From Bacteroidia bacterium (lineage in GTDB: Bacteria > Bacteroidota > Bacteroidia > Bacteroidales > Paludibacteraceae): a stretch of 56,060 nt of DNA. A program made the translations under genes and the position numbers. The notes under the pieces are model-generated. The model did not search any database. It was not told the DNA's origin and saw only the letters and a list, made by a program, of their open reading frames with translations. This document shows, in pieces, positions 7,739-15,501 of the stretch (positions within the stretch are counted from its first letter, which is position 1; the number at the start of each line of letters is the position of its first letter). The DNA lies in assembly GCA_021152555.1 (NCBI GenBank), contig JAGKVE010000007.1, positions 1 to 56,060 on the forward strand, given 5' to 3'.

Positions 7739-10700
7739 AGAACTGTATCTTAATACCTCCCATAACTGTGGACAGCGGGCTGTAGTCGCTATATCCGTTT
7801 GAACCATCCAAGGACATCATCGGGTTGTAACCGCGACGTGCTGTTGCGATAGCCAAGTTGTCTGCGGAAACCCAAAGCTGCAGGTTATTGAGTTTAATCT
7901 TTTCAATCAACTTCTTCGGGAACTTATAGCCCAAATTGATGTTGTTCAGCGAGAGGAAGGAATTGCTGGTAAGGAATCGGTCACTTGGTATGTTTGCACC
8001 ATCGTCAGCGCCGTTGCTCAAACGCGGAATATTGGTGTTTCTGTTGGTATCCGACCATGCGTTCTTGATATCCTTGTGCCAGTTCATACTACCAATGCGG
8101 TCGCTGTGCATCAGGAGGGCGTACATTTTGTCATATCCGTATCCGCCGATACGATAGCTGCAGCTTACGCTCAGCGTTACGCCGTATGCCTCGAAATCAA
8201 CTCCGAAACCACCATCCAAATCCGGCATGGCACTTTTGCCGGTATAGTTGCTTCCGGCATACGTGTACTCGCTACCGGGTACTGTGGTTTCTTGGATGTT
8301 TGCATTCGGATGCTTGAGTTTGTACTCATAAACCGAAGCGATATAGTTATCCCCGGACTCGCCTTCCAGGATCGTGGTTGCGTCCGTATGTCCGAAACCG
8401 CCTTTGTTAGCATCATAATATGCGGTATAGAGAGCCTCTCCATGCTCGTTCACGCCGGCATAATGTATCATGTACCAATCGTATGTAGAGTGACCTACGG
8501 ACATACCGCCTGACATTACCATACGCTGAGGAATACCATTCTCATATCCGTCAATAGGCATCAACAGCATTTTGTTGCGGTAGTAACCTCCGTTCAGACG
8601 AACATCCAATTTGATATTACGCATATCCACAGCGTGTGCCTTAAGAGCGAACTCGACACCTTGGTTTTCCATCGCTGCATCATTGACATAGTAACTGGCA
8701 TAACCCAGAGATGTAGCTACCATACGCGGGAACAACATGTTGTCCGTCATCTTATAGAAATAATCAAACTCTACATCCAGATATTTTGCAAGAGAGAATT
8801 CCAAACCAAGGTCGATAGTACTGGTGCGCTCCCATGTCAACTCAGGGTTGCCTTTGTAACTCCATACATATCCCTTGTTATCATTCACATTTGTTACGTC
8901 ATATCTGTCGGTGAACATCATGTCGCCGATATCCTGGTTTCCTAATACACCCCAACTCAGACGCAACTTACCATTTTTAATCCAGTCTGCCGCCGTTGTT
9001 CCTTCAAAGAAATGCTCGTTGGTGAAACTCCAAGCAGCTCCGACAGAACCGAAGTGTCCCCAGCGGTGACCTTTGGCAAACTTGGACGAACCGTCTGCAC
9101 GATAGTTGGCTGTGATATGGTAACGGCTGTCGTATTCGTAGGTCGCTGTAGCCAGTGCAGACTCCAACGTGCTCGTACGGGCATATCCCTCTACGCCATC
9201 CATGCTGACACCGTTACTCAACTGGTTTACGTTATCCTCCACGATATTCTTCTTATAACCATATTGCATGTTATATGTGAAATAAGTGGTTTCATGTCCC
9301 GCCATTACGCGGATTGTGTGCTCGCTGAATGTTTTGTTGTACTCCAATAACTGGTTGCTCGTAACAGCAAGGTAGTTGTACTGAGTTTGGCTGACACGAC
9401 CCACATTGGCTGCGTTGCCATAATATTTGTTAACCAATGCGTTGATGTTGTTGTTCATGTATTGAGCGCCTAAGTTTATAGTGAACTTCAATCCTTCATA
9501 GAGTTTGAACTCCAGGAATGTGTTCGCTACGGTCTGATGGCGAACTGTACGTTGTTTGTCCCATTCCAGCGCACCGGCAGGGTTGATTCCGAACGAATAG
9601 GGACGTCCGCCTTCTTCACTGATGTTCGAGTTACCGTTGTCGCCATAGTCATACATCTTGCCGCCTGTCTTCGGATCTACTCTCGGTTGTCCGGTTGCAG
9701 GGTCATATACATATACCGGATAGATGGCGGGAATCTGGTTGACGAATGCAAAACCGTTGTTCGCGTCTTCTCCCTGTCCCGGGTTGCTGATAGCTGCATA
9801 TGAATACTGGATATTCAATCCTCCCTTCAACCATTTTTTAGGTTGATAGTTGACGTTGGCACGCGCGTTAAAACGCTGGAAATCAGATGCAGTATAATAT
9901 CCTTCGTCCTTGAGGTAACCGAAACTGGTATAGTAATTCAGTTTGTCGTTACCGCCGCTGATTTTGGCAGTGGCTTCCAGTTTCAAACCATTGTGGAACA
10001 AGGTGTTGTACCAACTGGTCATATTCTGGAATTGTGCCAGACGCTGTGCGTCGGAAGCAAACGTCGGGTTAACGTTTCCTGCTGCGTCATACGAATTAAT
10101 CAGCAGGTTGCCCGCTTTGTCCCAGAGATTGTAAATAACAGGAATACCATTGGCTCCAAAGAGGTTGTTGTTGGCATATTTGATGGCGCTGTTCTCCGTT
10201 TTGTTTAAGATATTATGTTGTTGGGTGTACAAACTTTGCCATGCTAACACCATATAGTCTTCCGGTGTGTCAATCACATCGTACATAGGCAACAGGCGCA
10301 TGTTTGCACCGCCTTTCACGTCAATCTCAATCTTGCCTTCATCGCCGTTCGAACTACCTTTCTTTGTGGTAATCACGATTACACCATTGGCACCACGGCT
10401 ACCATACAACGAGGTGGCTGTAGCGTCTTTCAGAATAGTGGTGGAAGCGATATCACCCGGGTCAATAGAACTAATCGAACCTGCGTCCAATGGAATACCG
10501 TCTACTACATAAAGAGGGCTGCTGCTCGCACTGATAGAACCGATACCGCGGATACGGATGTCCGCAATCGTACCCGGCTGACCGCTGGAGGTAACAACCT
10601 GTACGCCGGCGCTCTCACCCGCCAGAGCCTTGGTAATATCAGACGGATTCTTCTTCTCGATATCCTCTGCTTTTACAGTCTCCACCGATCCTGCGAAACC

Positions 10701-11036
10701 ACCCTTGCTCACGTTACCATAACCGGTAACGACAACTTCTTGGATAACTTCGCTGTTCTCCTCGAGTGTAACCCGGATGTTCTTGCCGGCAGGCACTTCC
10801 TGAGTAGCCATTCCGACGAAACTGACTACCAGTGTCTTCACAGACTCCGGTACGTCCATCTCAAACTTACCGTCGTAGTCCGAGATTGTACCTTGTGTGG
10901 TCCCTTTAGCCTGGATGCTCGCGCCGATTACCGGCTCGCCTTTGGCATCCACTACCACACCGCTAACTTGTTTCTCAGCATACAAGCCAACGCTCAATGC
11001 CGCAAGAAAAAGTAGTGTTAAAATCTTCTTCATCAT
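7737..11036 (-). CDS. SusC/RagA-family TonB-linked outer-membrane transporter
   Basis: 1099 residues. It is a TonB-dependent outer-membrane channel that works with SusD. Domains in order: signal peptide (1-~20), carboxypeptidase-D-regulatory-like beta-sandwich (~23-100, VSGVVVDAKGEPVIGASI), the family motif EVVVTGYG near 105, a plug domain (~115-230, with LYVVDGIPLDAGSI and SLYGSRGANGVIVITTKKG), then a long beta-barrel ending in a terminal Phe (GGIKIQF), typical of outer-membrane barrels. It is first gene of the operon with SusD and a Big2 lipoprotein. It has a promoter at 11175-11205 and an unusually palindromic leader of about 130 nt. A second in-frame ATG follows the first. Confidence 0.95.
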   Translation of the reverse strand: MMKKILTLLFLAALSVGLYAEKQVSGVVVDAKGEPVIGASIQAKGTTQGTISDYDGKFEMDVPESVKTLVVSFVGMATQEVPAGKNIRVTLEENSEVIQEVVVTGYGNVSKGGFAGSVETVKAEDIEKKNPSDITKALAGESAGVQVVTSSGQPGTIADIRIRGIGSISASSSPLYVVDGIPLDAGSISSIDPGDIASTTILKDATATSLYGSRGANGVIVITTKKGSSNGDEGKIEIDVKGGANMRLLPMYDVIDTPEDYMVLAWQSLYTQQHNILNKTENSAIKYANNNLFGANGIPVIYNLWDKAGNLLINSYDAAGNVNPTFASDAQRLAQFQNMTSWYNTLFHNGLKLEATAKISGGNDKLNYYTSFGYLKDEGYYTASDFQRFNARANVNYQPKKWLKGGLNIQYSYAAISNPGQGEDANNGFAFVNQIPAIYPVYVYDPATGQPRVDPKTGGKMYDYGDNGNSNISEEGGRPYSFGINPAGALEWDKQRTVRHQTVANTFLEFKLYEGLKFTINLGAQYMNNNINALVNKYYGNAANVGRVSQTQYNYLAVTSNQLLEYNKTFSEHTIRVMAGHETTYFTYNMQYGYKKNIVEDNVNQLSNGVSMDGVEGYARTSTLESALATATYEYDSRYHITANYRADGSSKFAKGHRWGHFGSVGAAWSFTNEHFFEGTTAADWIKNGKLRLSWGVLGNQDIGDMMFTDRYDVTNVNDNKGYVWSYKGNPELTWERTSTIDLGLEFSLAKYLDVEFDYFYKMTDNMLFPRMVATSLGYASYYVNDAAMENQGVEFALKAHAVDMRNIKLDVRLNGGYYRNKMLLMPIDGYENGIPQRMVMSGGMSVGHSTYDWYMIHYAGVNEHGEALYTAYYDANKGGFGHTDATTILEGESGDNYIASVYEYKLKHPNANIQETTVPGSEYTYAGSNYTGKSAMPDLDGGFGVDFEAYGVTLSVSCSYRIGGYGYDKMYALLMHSDRIGSMNWHKDIKNAWSDTNRNTNIPRLSNGADDGANIPSDRFLTSNSFLSLNNINLGYKFPKKLIEKIKLNNLQLWVSADNLAIATARRGYNPMMSLDGSNGYSDYSPLSTVMGGIKIQF

Positions 11037-11072
11037 TTATTATTGTTTGTTAAACTTAAATTGCAGTTATTC

Positions 11073-11160
11073 CTTCGCGTGCGTACGTATATGTATAATA
11101 TGTATAATATGCGTATACGTATACGTATATATTAATATAAGGAATACGCATACGCGCACA
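11073..11160 (-). other. Palindromic TA/CG-rich leader of the susC-like gene
   Basis: The leader RNA would contain alternating GTATAC/TACGTA runs, including the palindrome CGTATACGTATACG at 11112-11125. Outer arms (GCGTGCGTACGTAT near 11078 against ATACGCATACGCGC near 11145-11158) are imperfectly complementary. A long hairpin is expected between the transcription start (~11168) and the ATG at 11036. The role is unknown; it may affect mRNA stability or translation. Confidence 0.55.
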
Positions 11161-11174
11161 AATGAAAAATCGCG

Positions 11175-11205
11175 CAAAGGTACTGCTTTTTTTTTATATG
11201 ACCAA
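11175..11205 (-). promoter_or_regulatory. Promoter of the SusCD operon
   Basis: On the minus strand TTG (11203-11205) and TACCTTTG (11175-11182) are spaced by 20 bp. The predicted transcript begins about 130 nt before the SusC ATG. Confidence 0.75.
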
Positions 11206-11242
11206 ATATTTTGGCAGAAAAATGCGAAATTCCGCGAAAAAG

Positions 11243-11266
11243 GCAATTTTGTAACAACTAAATTGC
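11243..11266 (-). terminator. Possible weak terminator after the M16 peptidase
   Basis: GCAATTT (11243-11249) and AAATTGC (11260-11266) form a 7-bp stem, followed on the minus strand by a short T-rich stretch. It lies 40 bp beyond the M16 stop codon and just before the SusCD promoter. The stem is A/T-rich and weak. Confidence 0.35.
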
Positions 11267-11305
11267 AAAAATGCCCTAAAATTTGCAGAAATGAAAGAAT
11301 TTTGG

Positions 11306-12598
11306 CTATTTGTATGTCAAAATGTAAGTATTTTCTGTTGTTAACACCTCTCGGGCTATTTGTTGGAGTTGACAAATGGTAGAACAAACTATTTTGTCAA
11401 ACGTCTCGGACCATGTAGGTGCAGTACCAAAATACAACATGGATTTCGCCATAGTCAAGGCACTGCTTTCTTGGTTTTGTGCCGAGATGGCCATCTGTCC
11501 ACGCAGTTGCTGTAGGGCCTGCCGAAGACCGCTTTCGGACAAAGGTGTCGTACATAGTTTGTCCAATTCCTGCCGAACCAGTGCCAGGCTTTGGTCATAG
11601 TCTTCTGGGTCGCAAGCCCAGTAAATACACCAATAACCGGCATCGCTCAGGGGCGTATAGTTTGACTCGACGGTATATACCAGTCCTTTGCTTTCGCGCA
11701 GGCTCAGGTTCAGGCGGCTGTTCAGACTTCCGCCGCCGAGGATATTATTGAGCAGGAACATCGCGAGTTGGTTCTCATGGCCGATGGGGTAGGCGTGTCC
11801 GCCGAGCATAGCGTGTACCTGGTGGGTGTGCTTACGGAAAGACCGCTCCCTTTCGGTCGCTGTTAGACCGGCTTCGCCTGTAAGACCGCGTTGCTGTAGT
11901 ACCGCTTTGCTGCAAGACCGCTCATATTCATTCGCTGTAAGACTGGCTTCGCCTGTTAGATGACCGAACTCTTTCTCTGCGAGACGGAAAAAACGGTCCG
12001 GCTTGACGTCGCCCTGACAGAAAACGACCATCCTTTCCGGGGTATAATGGCTTTTCATCCATTCGAGGGGGTAGGAAGGTTTGCTGCTGATGTGCCTAAG
12101 TGTTTTGCGGGTGCCCAAGATAGGCATCGCAAGACTGCTGCCTTCGAAGATGAGACTCTCAAAATCATCATAGATCAGCTCGGAAGGCGAGTCGTTGTAA
12201 CTCTCTATTTCGTCCAGAATGACCATCCGCTCCTTGTCCGTCTCCTCTTTTTTGAAGGCGGGATGCAGAATCATTTCAGCTATCAGGTGCAGCGTCAATT
12301 GGACGTGTTCGGCGAGAATAGCGGCATAGAAAGTGGTTTCCTCTTTGGTCGTATAGGCGTTTATCTCACCGCCGATGCCCTCGATAGCATGGATAATCTG
12401 TCGCGCCGAATGGTGGGTAGTGCCTTTGAATACACAATGCTCTATGTAATGCGCCATGCCGTTTTCTTCGGGAGTCTCATGTCGCGTCCCGGCGCCGACC
12501 ATCACACCCACGTACGCGACGGGAGAAGGTGTCCAATGATGGACGATTTTTACGCCATTTTGCAAAATATGATAAAAAGTTTGGCTATTTTCTTGCAT
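11306..12598 (-). CDS. M16-family zinc peptidase (processing-peptidase-like)
   Basis: 430 residues, normal for single M16 subunits of the mitochondrial-processing-peptidase/PqqL type. The inverted zinc motif HxxEH appears as HYIEHCVFKGT near residue 47, with the downstream Glu region ETTFYAAILAEH. The C-terminal M16 half has the NNILGGGSLNSRLNLSLRESKGLVYTV signature in pieces. No signal peptide is seen, so the protein is probably cytoplasmic or periplasm-independent. Residues ~215-255 are an unusual low-complexity insertion (LTGEASLTA, LTGEAGLTA), encoded by an array of short GACCG-type repeats at 11841-11965. The gene is divergent from tRNA-Leu, whose promoter overlaps its first codons. Confidence 0.9.
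   Translation of the reverse strand: MQENSQTFYHILQNGVKIVHHWTPSPVAYVGVMVGAGTRHETPEENGMAHYIEHCVFKGTTHHSARQIIHAIEGIGGEINAYTTKEETTFYAAILAEHVQLTLHLIAEMILHPAFKKEETDKERMVILDEIESYNDSPSELIYDDFESLIFEGSSLAMPILGTRKTLRHISSKPSYPLEWMKSHYTPERMVVFCQGDVKPDRFFRLAEKEFGHLTGEASLTANEYERSCSKAVLQQRGLTGEAGLTATERERSFRKHTHQVHAMLGGHAYPIGHENQLAMFLLNNILGGGSLNSRLNLSLRESKGLVYTVESNYTPLSDAGYWCIYWACDPEDYDQSLALVRQELDKLCTTPLSESGLRQALQQLRGQMAISAQNQESSALTMAKSMLYFGTAPTWSETFDKIVCSTICQLQQIAREVLTTENTYILTYK
11841..11965 (-). repeat. In-frame array of short GACCG-type repeats in the M16 peptidase gene
   Basis: There are about six irregular units of the pattern GACCG-n-TTCGCTGTAA or GGCTTCGCCTGTAAGAC, 15-25 bp each. The first contains a palindrome with GACCG/CGGTC arms. 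The array encodes about 40 extra residues in the linker between the two M16 halves, including two copies of LTGEA(S/G)LTA. Confidence 0.75.
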
Positions 12599-12623
12599 AA
12601 TTCAAAATTTCTTTGTACCTTTG
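12593..12623 (+). promoter_or_regulatory. Promoter of tRNA-Leu and the following lipoprotein gene
   Basis: TTG (12593-12595) and TACCTTTG (12616-12623) are separated by 20 bp on the plus strand. The -33 element overlaps the start codon of the divergent M16 gene. The tRNA begins about 125 nt downstream. Confidence 0.7.
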
Positions 12624-12642
12624 CACGCTTTTTCCTTCGGGG

Positions 12643-12721
12643 CCCCGGAACAAACCAACGAAGTGTTTGTTGTGGGGAGAGCGTAGCGCAAGGCGAAAAT
12701 TCATATGAGCGACTAGGTCGC
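12643..12721 (+). other. Structured 5' leader of the tRNA-Leu transcript
   Basis: Two hairpins are visible. At 12643-12677, CCCC-GG-AACAAAC pairs with GTTTGTT-GT-GGGG. At 12709-12721, GCGAC-TAG-GTCGC is perfect. The leader of ~120 nt ahead of a single tRNA is long. It also carries AGCGTAGCGCAAGGCG- and AGCGTAAGCGAG-like near-repeats. No function was recognised. Confidence 0.45.
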
Positions 12722-12749
12722 GAGTCGTATTGAACCTTAGCGTAAGCGA

Positions 12750-12831
12750 GCGGCATTGGCGGAATTGGTAGACGCGCCAGACTTAGGATCTGGTTCCGAG
12801 AGGAGTGAAAGTTCGAGTCTTTTATGCCGCA
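12750..12831 (+). tRNA. tRNA-Leu (anticodon UAG)
   Basis: The acceptor stem GCGGCAT pairs with ATGCCGC, discriminator A at 12831. The anticodon stem CCAGA/TCTGG encloses CTTAGGA, giving anticodon TAG. There is a long variable arm as expected for class II leucine tRNA, and GTTCGAGTC for the T arm. CCA is not encoded. The next gene starts only 4 bases after the discriminator base. Confidence 0.95.
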
Positions 12832-12835
12832 CTGT

Positions 12836-13315
12836 ATGAAACATTTTTCTTATATTGCTTTTTTCGCAATCTGTATTACGCTCACTTCGTGTCTTGATAA
12901 AGCAGTGTCCACCCCTGAGTTGCGTGTTTCCAATGTCTTGGTGCGTACAACGCATGCCGGTGTGCAGGATACGGTTCGTCTCTCGGACAGTCTTAATATA
13001 GGCGATACGCTCAGGCTCGGTATGTTGCTTCATGGCGGATTCAATTACCTTGTTTCTTTTGCGGTATTGACAGACACTTCGGCTGTCAGTGTAGCGTTGG
13101 AGGCGGACTCGGTCTTGCAGACACTGCTGGCTGCCGGAACGGATTTGGACGTGGCAAAGATGAATTTTATTCCTGAAAAAGTAGTAGCCTGCACGCCTAA
13201 ACTGCGTTTTGTGCCCCGCAAGTCCGGCTCACATCTCATGTCCTTCGTCATCACCTCGGATGCAGGCGAGGGATATTCACCCAGAACATATACGTACGAG
13301 CCTTTAGTCCGTTGA
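12836..13315 (+). CDS. Small putative lipoprotein of unknown function, abutting tRNA-Leu
   Basis: 159 residues from the ATG at 12836. A reading frame also opens inside the tRNA, but the signal peptide MKHFSYIAFFAICITLTSC, with Cys at 19, fixes the start. The mature part is beta-rich with repeated Thr/Ser/Val and no recognised family. It ends with a 12-bp overlap with the convergent mazG gene. There is no room for its own promoter or ribosome-binding site outside the tRNA, since the T arm occupies that position. It must therefore be made from the tRNA transcript, either unprocessed or with a nearly leaderless mRNA after 3' tRNA cleavage. The pairing of tRNA and lipoprotein is unusual. Confidence 0.75.
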   Translation: MKHFSYIAFFAICITLTSCLDKAVSTPELRVSNVLVRTTHAGVQDTVRLSDSLNIGDTLRLGMLLHGGFNYLVSFAVLTDTSAVSVALEADSVLQTLLAAGTDLDVAKMNFIPEKVVACTPKLRFVPRKSGSHLMSFVITSDAGEGYSPRTYTYEPLVR

Positions 13316-14143
13316 TTTGGCTTCCTGCCACAGTGCTTCCAGTTCGTCCAAACTCATCTCCGACAACTGTTTGCCGGCCTCGCGTGCCCGTTCTTCTACG
13401 TAGTTGAACCGGCGGATGAACTTGATGTTCGTCTTCTCCAATGCATTGTCCGGGCGGATCTTGTACAGGCGTGCAGCGTTGATAAGCGAGAAAAGCAGGT
13501 CGCCGAACTCCGCTTCCATCCCCTTGCTACATGGTGCATCGGTCTTTATACTAAGGAGCTCGTCTTCGAATTCCTGTATCTCCTCCTTCACTTTGTTCCA
13601 CACATCTTCGCGTTTCTCCCAGTCAAACCCGACGTTCGCTGCTTTGTCTTGGATGCGGTAGGCTTTCACCAGACTCGGCAAACTGTCCGGAATGCCGCCC
13701 AAAACCGTTTTGTTGCCGCCTTTCTCCTTGAGTTTGACTTGCTCCCATAGATGGCTGACTTCTTCAGCATTTTTGGCAGCTTCGTCTCCATAAACATGCG
13801 GATGGCGGAAAATGAGTTTGTCGCAGAGTCGGTTGCATACATCCGCAATGTCGAAAGAATCGCGCGGCTCGTCTTTCCCTGACGAGCCGGAGAAATTCCA
13901 TTTCGTCTCGCTGCCCATTTTGGCGTAGAAAACCACATGTAACAACACATCGCCGAGTTCTTTGCTGATCTCAGTCATGTCTTGTTTGCTGATGGCTGTT
14001 GCCAGTTCGTATGTCTCCTCAATGGTGTTCTGGCGCAGGCTGTCAAACGTCTGCTTCCGATCCCACGGACATTTCTCGCGCAGGTCGTCCATGATATCTA
14101 ACAACCGCCCGAATGCGGCCAGTTTTTCTTCCCGTGTATGCAT
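13304..14143 (-). CDS. mazG: Nucleoside triphosphate pyrophosphohydrolase MazG
   Basis: 279 residues, near the normal two-domain MazG length. The enzyme hydrolyses (d)NTPs to monophosphate and pyrophosphate and cleans the nucleotide pool. The start CPWDRKQTFDSLRQNTIEETYEL and the metal-binding EExxE...ExxD pattern (EETYE, ELGDVLLHVVF) are clear in the N-terminal domain. The second domain has EAEFGDLLFSLINAAR. An ~16-residue insertion after YAKMGSE (with SSGKDEPRDS) is encoded by a perfect palindrome at 13865-13889. Its ATG overlaps the lpxH stop codon (TAATG), so the two are translationally coupled. Confidence 0.95.
   Translation of the reverse strand: MHTREEKLAAFGRLLDIMDDLREKCPWDRKQTFDSLRQNTIEETYELATAISKQDMTEISKELGDVLLHVVFYAKMGSETKWNFSGSSGKDEPRDSFDIADVCNRLCDKLIFRHPHVYGDEAAKNAEEVSHLWEQVKLKEKGGNKTVLGGIPDSLPSLVKAYRIQDKAANVGFDWEKREDVWNKVKEEIQEFEDELLSIKTDAPCSKGMEAEFGDLLFSLINAARLYKIRPDNALEKTNIKFIRRFNYVEERAREAGKQLSEMSLDELEALWQEAKSTD
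13865..13889. repeat. In-frame palindrome inserted in mazG
   Basis: CGGCTCGTC and GACGAGCCG are perfect 9-bp arms around a 7-base loop (TTTCCCT). The element lies within a 16-residue insertion that Bacteroides MazG proteins, as I recall them, do not have. It is read in frame as part of SSGKDEPRD. Confidence 0.65.
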
Positions 14144-14931
14144 TATGGTTCGTAATTATGCAGGCTCAAATTGCCCTTGTCGTCAAGTTTGGCGTATGTC
14201 CATTGCTTGAAGCAGTCCCCGAGGATGACCACACGGCTGCCCGAAGCAATCTGCAGGTCCAGCTCAATATGCCGGTGTCCGAAAATATAATAGTCGCGAT
14301 GGTTGCCGATCCGCTCCTGGTCTTTGGCGAAAAGGACCAGCTCTTCCTTGTCTTCTCCTTTGTACGGGCATGGATTGGCTATCTCTTTGAGACGGCTCTT
14401 TTTCGCCCATCCGTAACCGAATTTGTTGCCCCAAGCGGGTGGCAGGCTGCGGAAACAGAACTGCAGAAACGGGTTGCGGAAAATCCTGCGTAAACGCATG
14501 AATTGTTTTATTTTGCGCTGTATATCCTTTGGATATAGTTTCTCCCAGTCGGTAGGTAACAGCCCGTCGCCGTGCGCAAGGAAAATGGATTTCCCGTAGC
14601 GCTTGATGGTACATGGCTCATAGTGTACGGCCGCACCGCTCAACTGGTCAATGCCGCCGAAAGTCCATAGGTCATGATTGCCCGTGAAGAAATGTACACG
14701 GATGCCCTTTTGGATCAATTTGCGCACTTCTTTGAAGAAAGGCGAGAATTGGCGTTTCCCCTTGTCATGGTGAAAATACTCCATCCAAAAATCAAAGATG
14801 TCGCCTAACAGATAGATAGATACAGCATCCTCGCTCATCATCTCCAGCATGTCAATCAGTCTCTTTTGCTGCACCCATCCGCGCTCTATCGCCAGACTGC
14901 CTAAATGTGCATCGCTTAAAAAATAAATCAT
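14143..14931 (-). CDS. lpxH: UDP-2,3-diacylglucosamine diphosphatase, LpxH type
   Basis: 262 residues. LpxH hydrolyses UDP-2,3-diacylglucosamine to lipid X in lipid A synthesis, at the inner membrane surface. All calcineurin-like metallophosphatase motifs are present: DAH near residue 7, LLGDIFDFW (~40), FTGNHD (~78), and FGHRHIE (~220). It starts with MIYFLSDAHLGS. Length is slightly above the E. coli enzyme and typical for Bacteroidales. It overlaps mazG by one base and follows the DUF59 gene after 15 bp. The three probably form one operon from the promoter at 15300-15330. Confidence 0.88.
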   Translation of the reverse strand: MIYFLSDAHLGSLAIERGWVQQKRLIDMLEMMSEDAVSIYLLGDIFDFWMEYFHHDKGKRQFSPFFKEVRKLIQKGIRVHFFTGNHDLWTFGGIDQLSGAAVHYEPCTIKRYGKSIFLAHGDGLLPTDWEKLYPKDIQRKIKQFMRLRRIFRNPFLQFCFRSLPPAWGNKFGYGWAKKSRLKEIANPCPYKGEDKEELVLFAKDQERIGNHRDYYIFGHRHIELDLQIASGSRVVILGDCFKQWTYAKLDDKGNLSLHNYEP

Positions 14932-14946
14932 AAATCAAAGTACAAT

Positions 14947-15261
14947 TTACAGGAACCCCAGTTCTAACTTGGCTTCTTCAGACATCATGTCTTTGTTCCA
15001 TTCGGGGTCAAAGACAATGTTCACGTTTACATCTTTGATACCATCCACGCTGCCTACTTTTTGCCGGATATCCTCGACGATGAAGTCGCCTGCAGGACAT
15101 GAAGGCGCCGTCAGTGTCATCGTGATGTCGCATACCCCGTCCGGCTTGAGGTCAATGTTGTATATGAGCCCCAAGTCATAGACGTTGACCGGAATCTCCG
15201 GATCAAACACTGTCTTGAGCATGCGCAGTATAGCTTCTTCTGTTTCTAAAAATTCATTCAT
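14947..15261 (-). CDS. DUF59/MIP18-family protein (SufT/PaaD-like)
   Basis: 104 residues from the ATG at 15261. The family signature is FDPEIPVNVYDLGLIYNIDL, then MTLTAPSCPAGDFI with the conserved Cys, and VFDPEWNKDMMSEEAK. MIP18/SufT proteins take part in iron-sulfur cluster assembly or transfer. The frame extends 37 codons further upstream but that stretch overlaps the promoter (TACTTTTG), so the shorter start is right. It is first in an operon with lpxH and mazG. Confidence 0.9.
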   Translation of the reverse strand: MNEFLETEEAILRMLKTVFDPEIPVNVYDLGLIYNIDLKPDGVCDITMTLTAPSCPAGDFIVEDIRQKVGSVDGIKDVNVNIVFDPEWNKDMMSEEAKLELGFL

Positions 15262-15299
15262 TGTTTTTTTATTCGCTCTTTTCAGCCGCAAAACGGCTG

Positions 15300-15330
15300 C
15301 AAAAGTACTGCTTTTTTTTGACATACGCAA
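15300..15330 (-). promoter_or_regulatory. Promoter of the DUF59-lpxH-mazG operon
   Basis: TTG (15328-15330) and TACTTTTG (15300-15307) on the minus strand are separated by 20 bp. The extended -33 sequence TTTGCGTATGTCAA is identical to that of the divergent promoter at 15454. Confidence 0.8.
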
Positions 15331-15453
15331 ATCTTTGCATATTTTTACACAAAAAAGCGGAATATATGGCATATGCGGAGTATGCGTAAATTTGGCGGGT
15401 AATCCGTCGGGATACGGAATATCTTCTATTTGATAAAATTATTGCGTAAAGAT

Positions 15454-15484
15454 TTGCGTATGTCAATTATTTTTTGTATCTTTG
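15454..15484 (+). promoter_or_regulatory. Promoter of the MBL-hydrolase gene
   Basis: TTG (15454-15456) and TATCTTTG (15477-15484) with a 20-bp spacer. The ATG at 15502 is only 17 bases after the -7 element, so the leader would be roughly 10 nt. Confidence 0.8.
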
Positions 15485-15501
15485 CGGCCGATTTTGCTTA
15501 A

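Noticed and set aside
11960..12733. 257-codon plus-strand ORF opposite the M16 gene
   Set aside because: Antisense shadow of a gene with a complete HxxEH motif; no start signal or recognised domain.
12824..12835. Start of the lipoprotein inside the tRNA gene
   Set aside because: This would add four residues (MPHC) before a normal signal peptide and would need translation through the acceptor stem.
13304..14143. MazG as part of a toxin-antitoxin system
   Set aside because: No mazE/mazF or other toxin gene is adjacent; neighbours are lpxH and a lipoprotein gene.
15262..15372. N-terminal extension of the DUF59 protein by 37 codons
   Set aside because: The stretch contains the operon promoter (TACTTTTG, TTG at 20 bp), so it is upstream of the transcription start.
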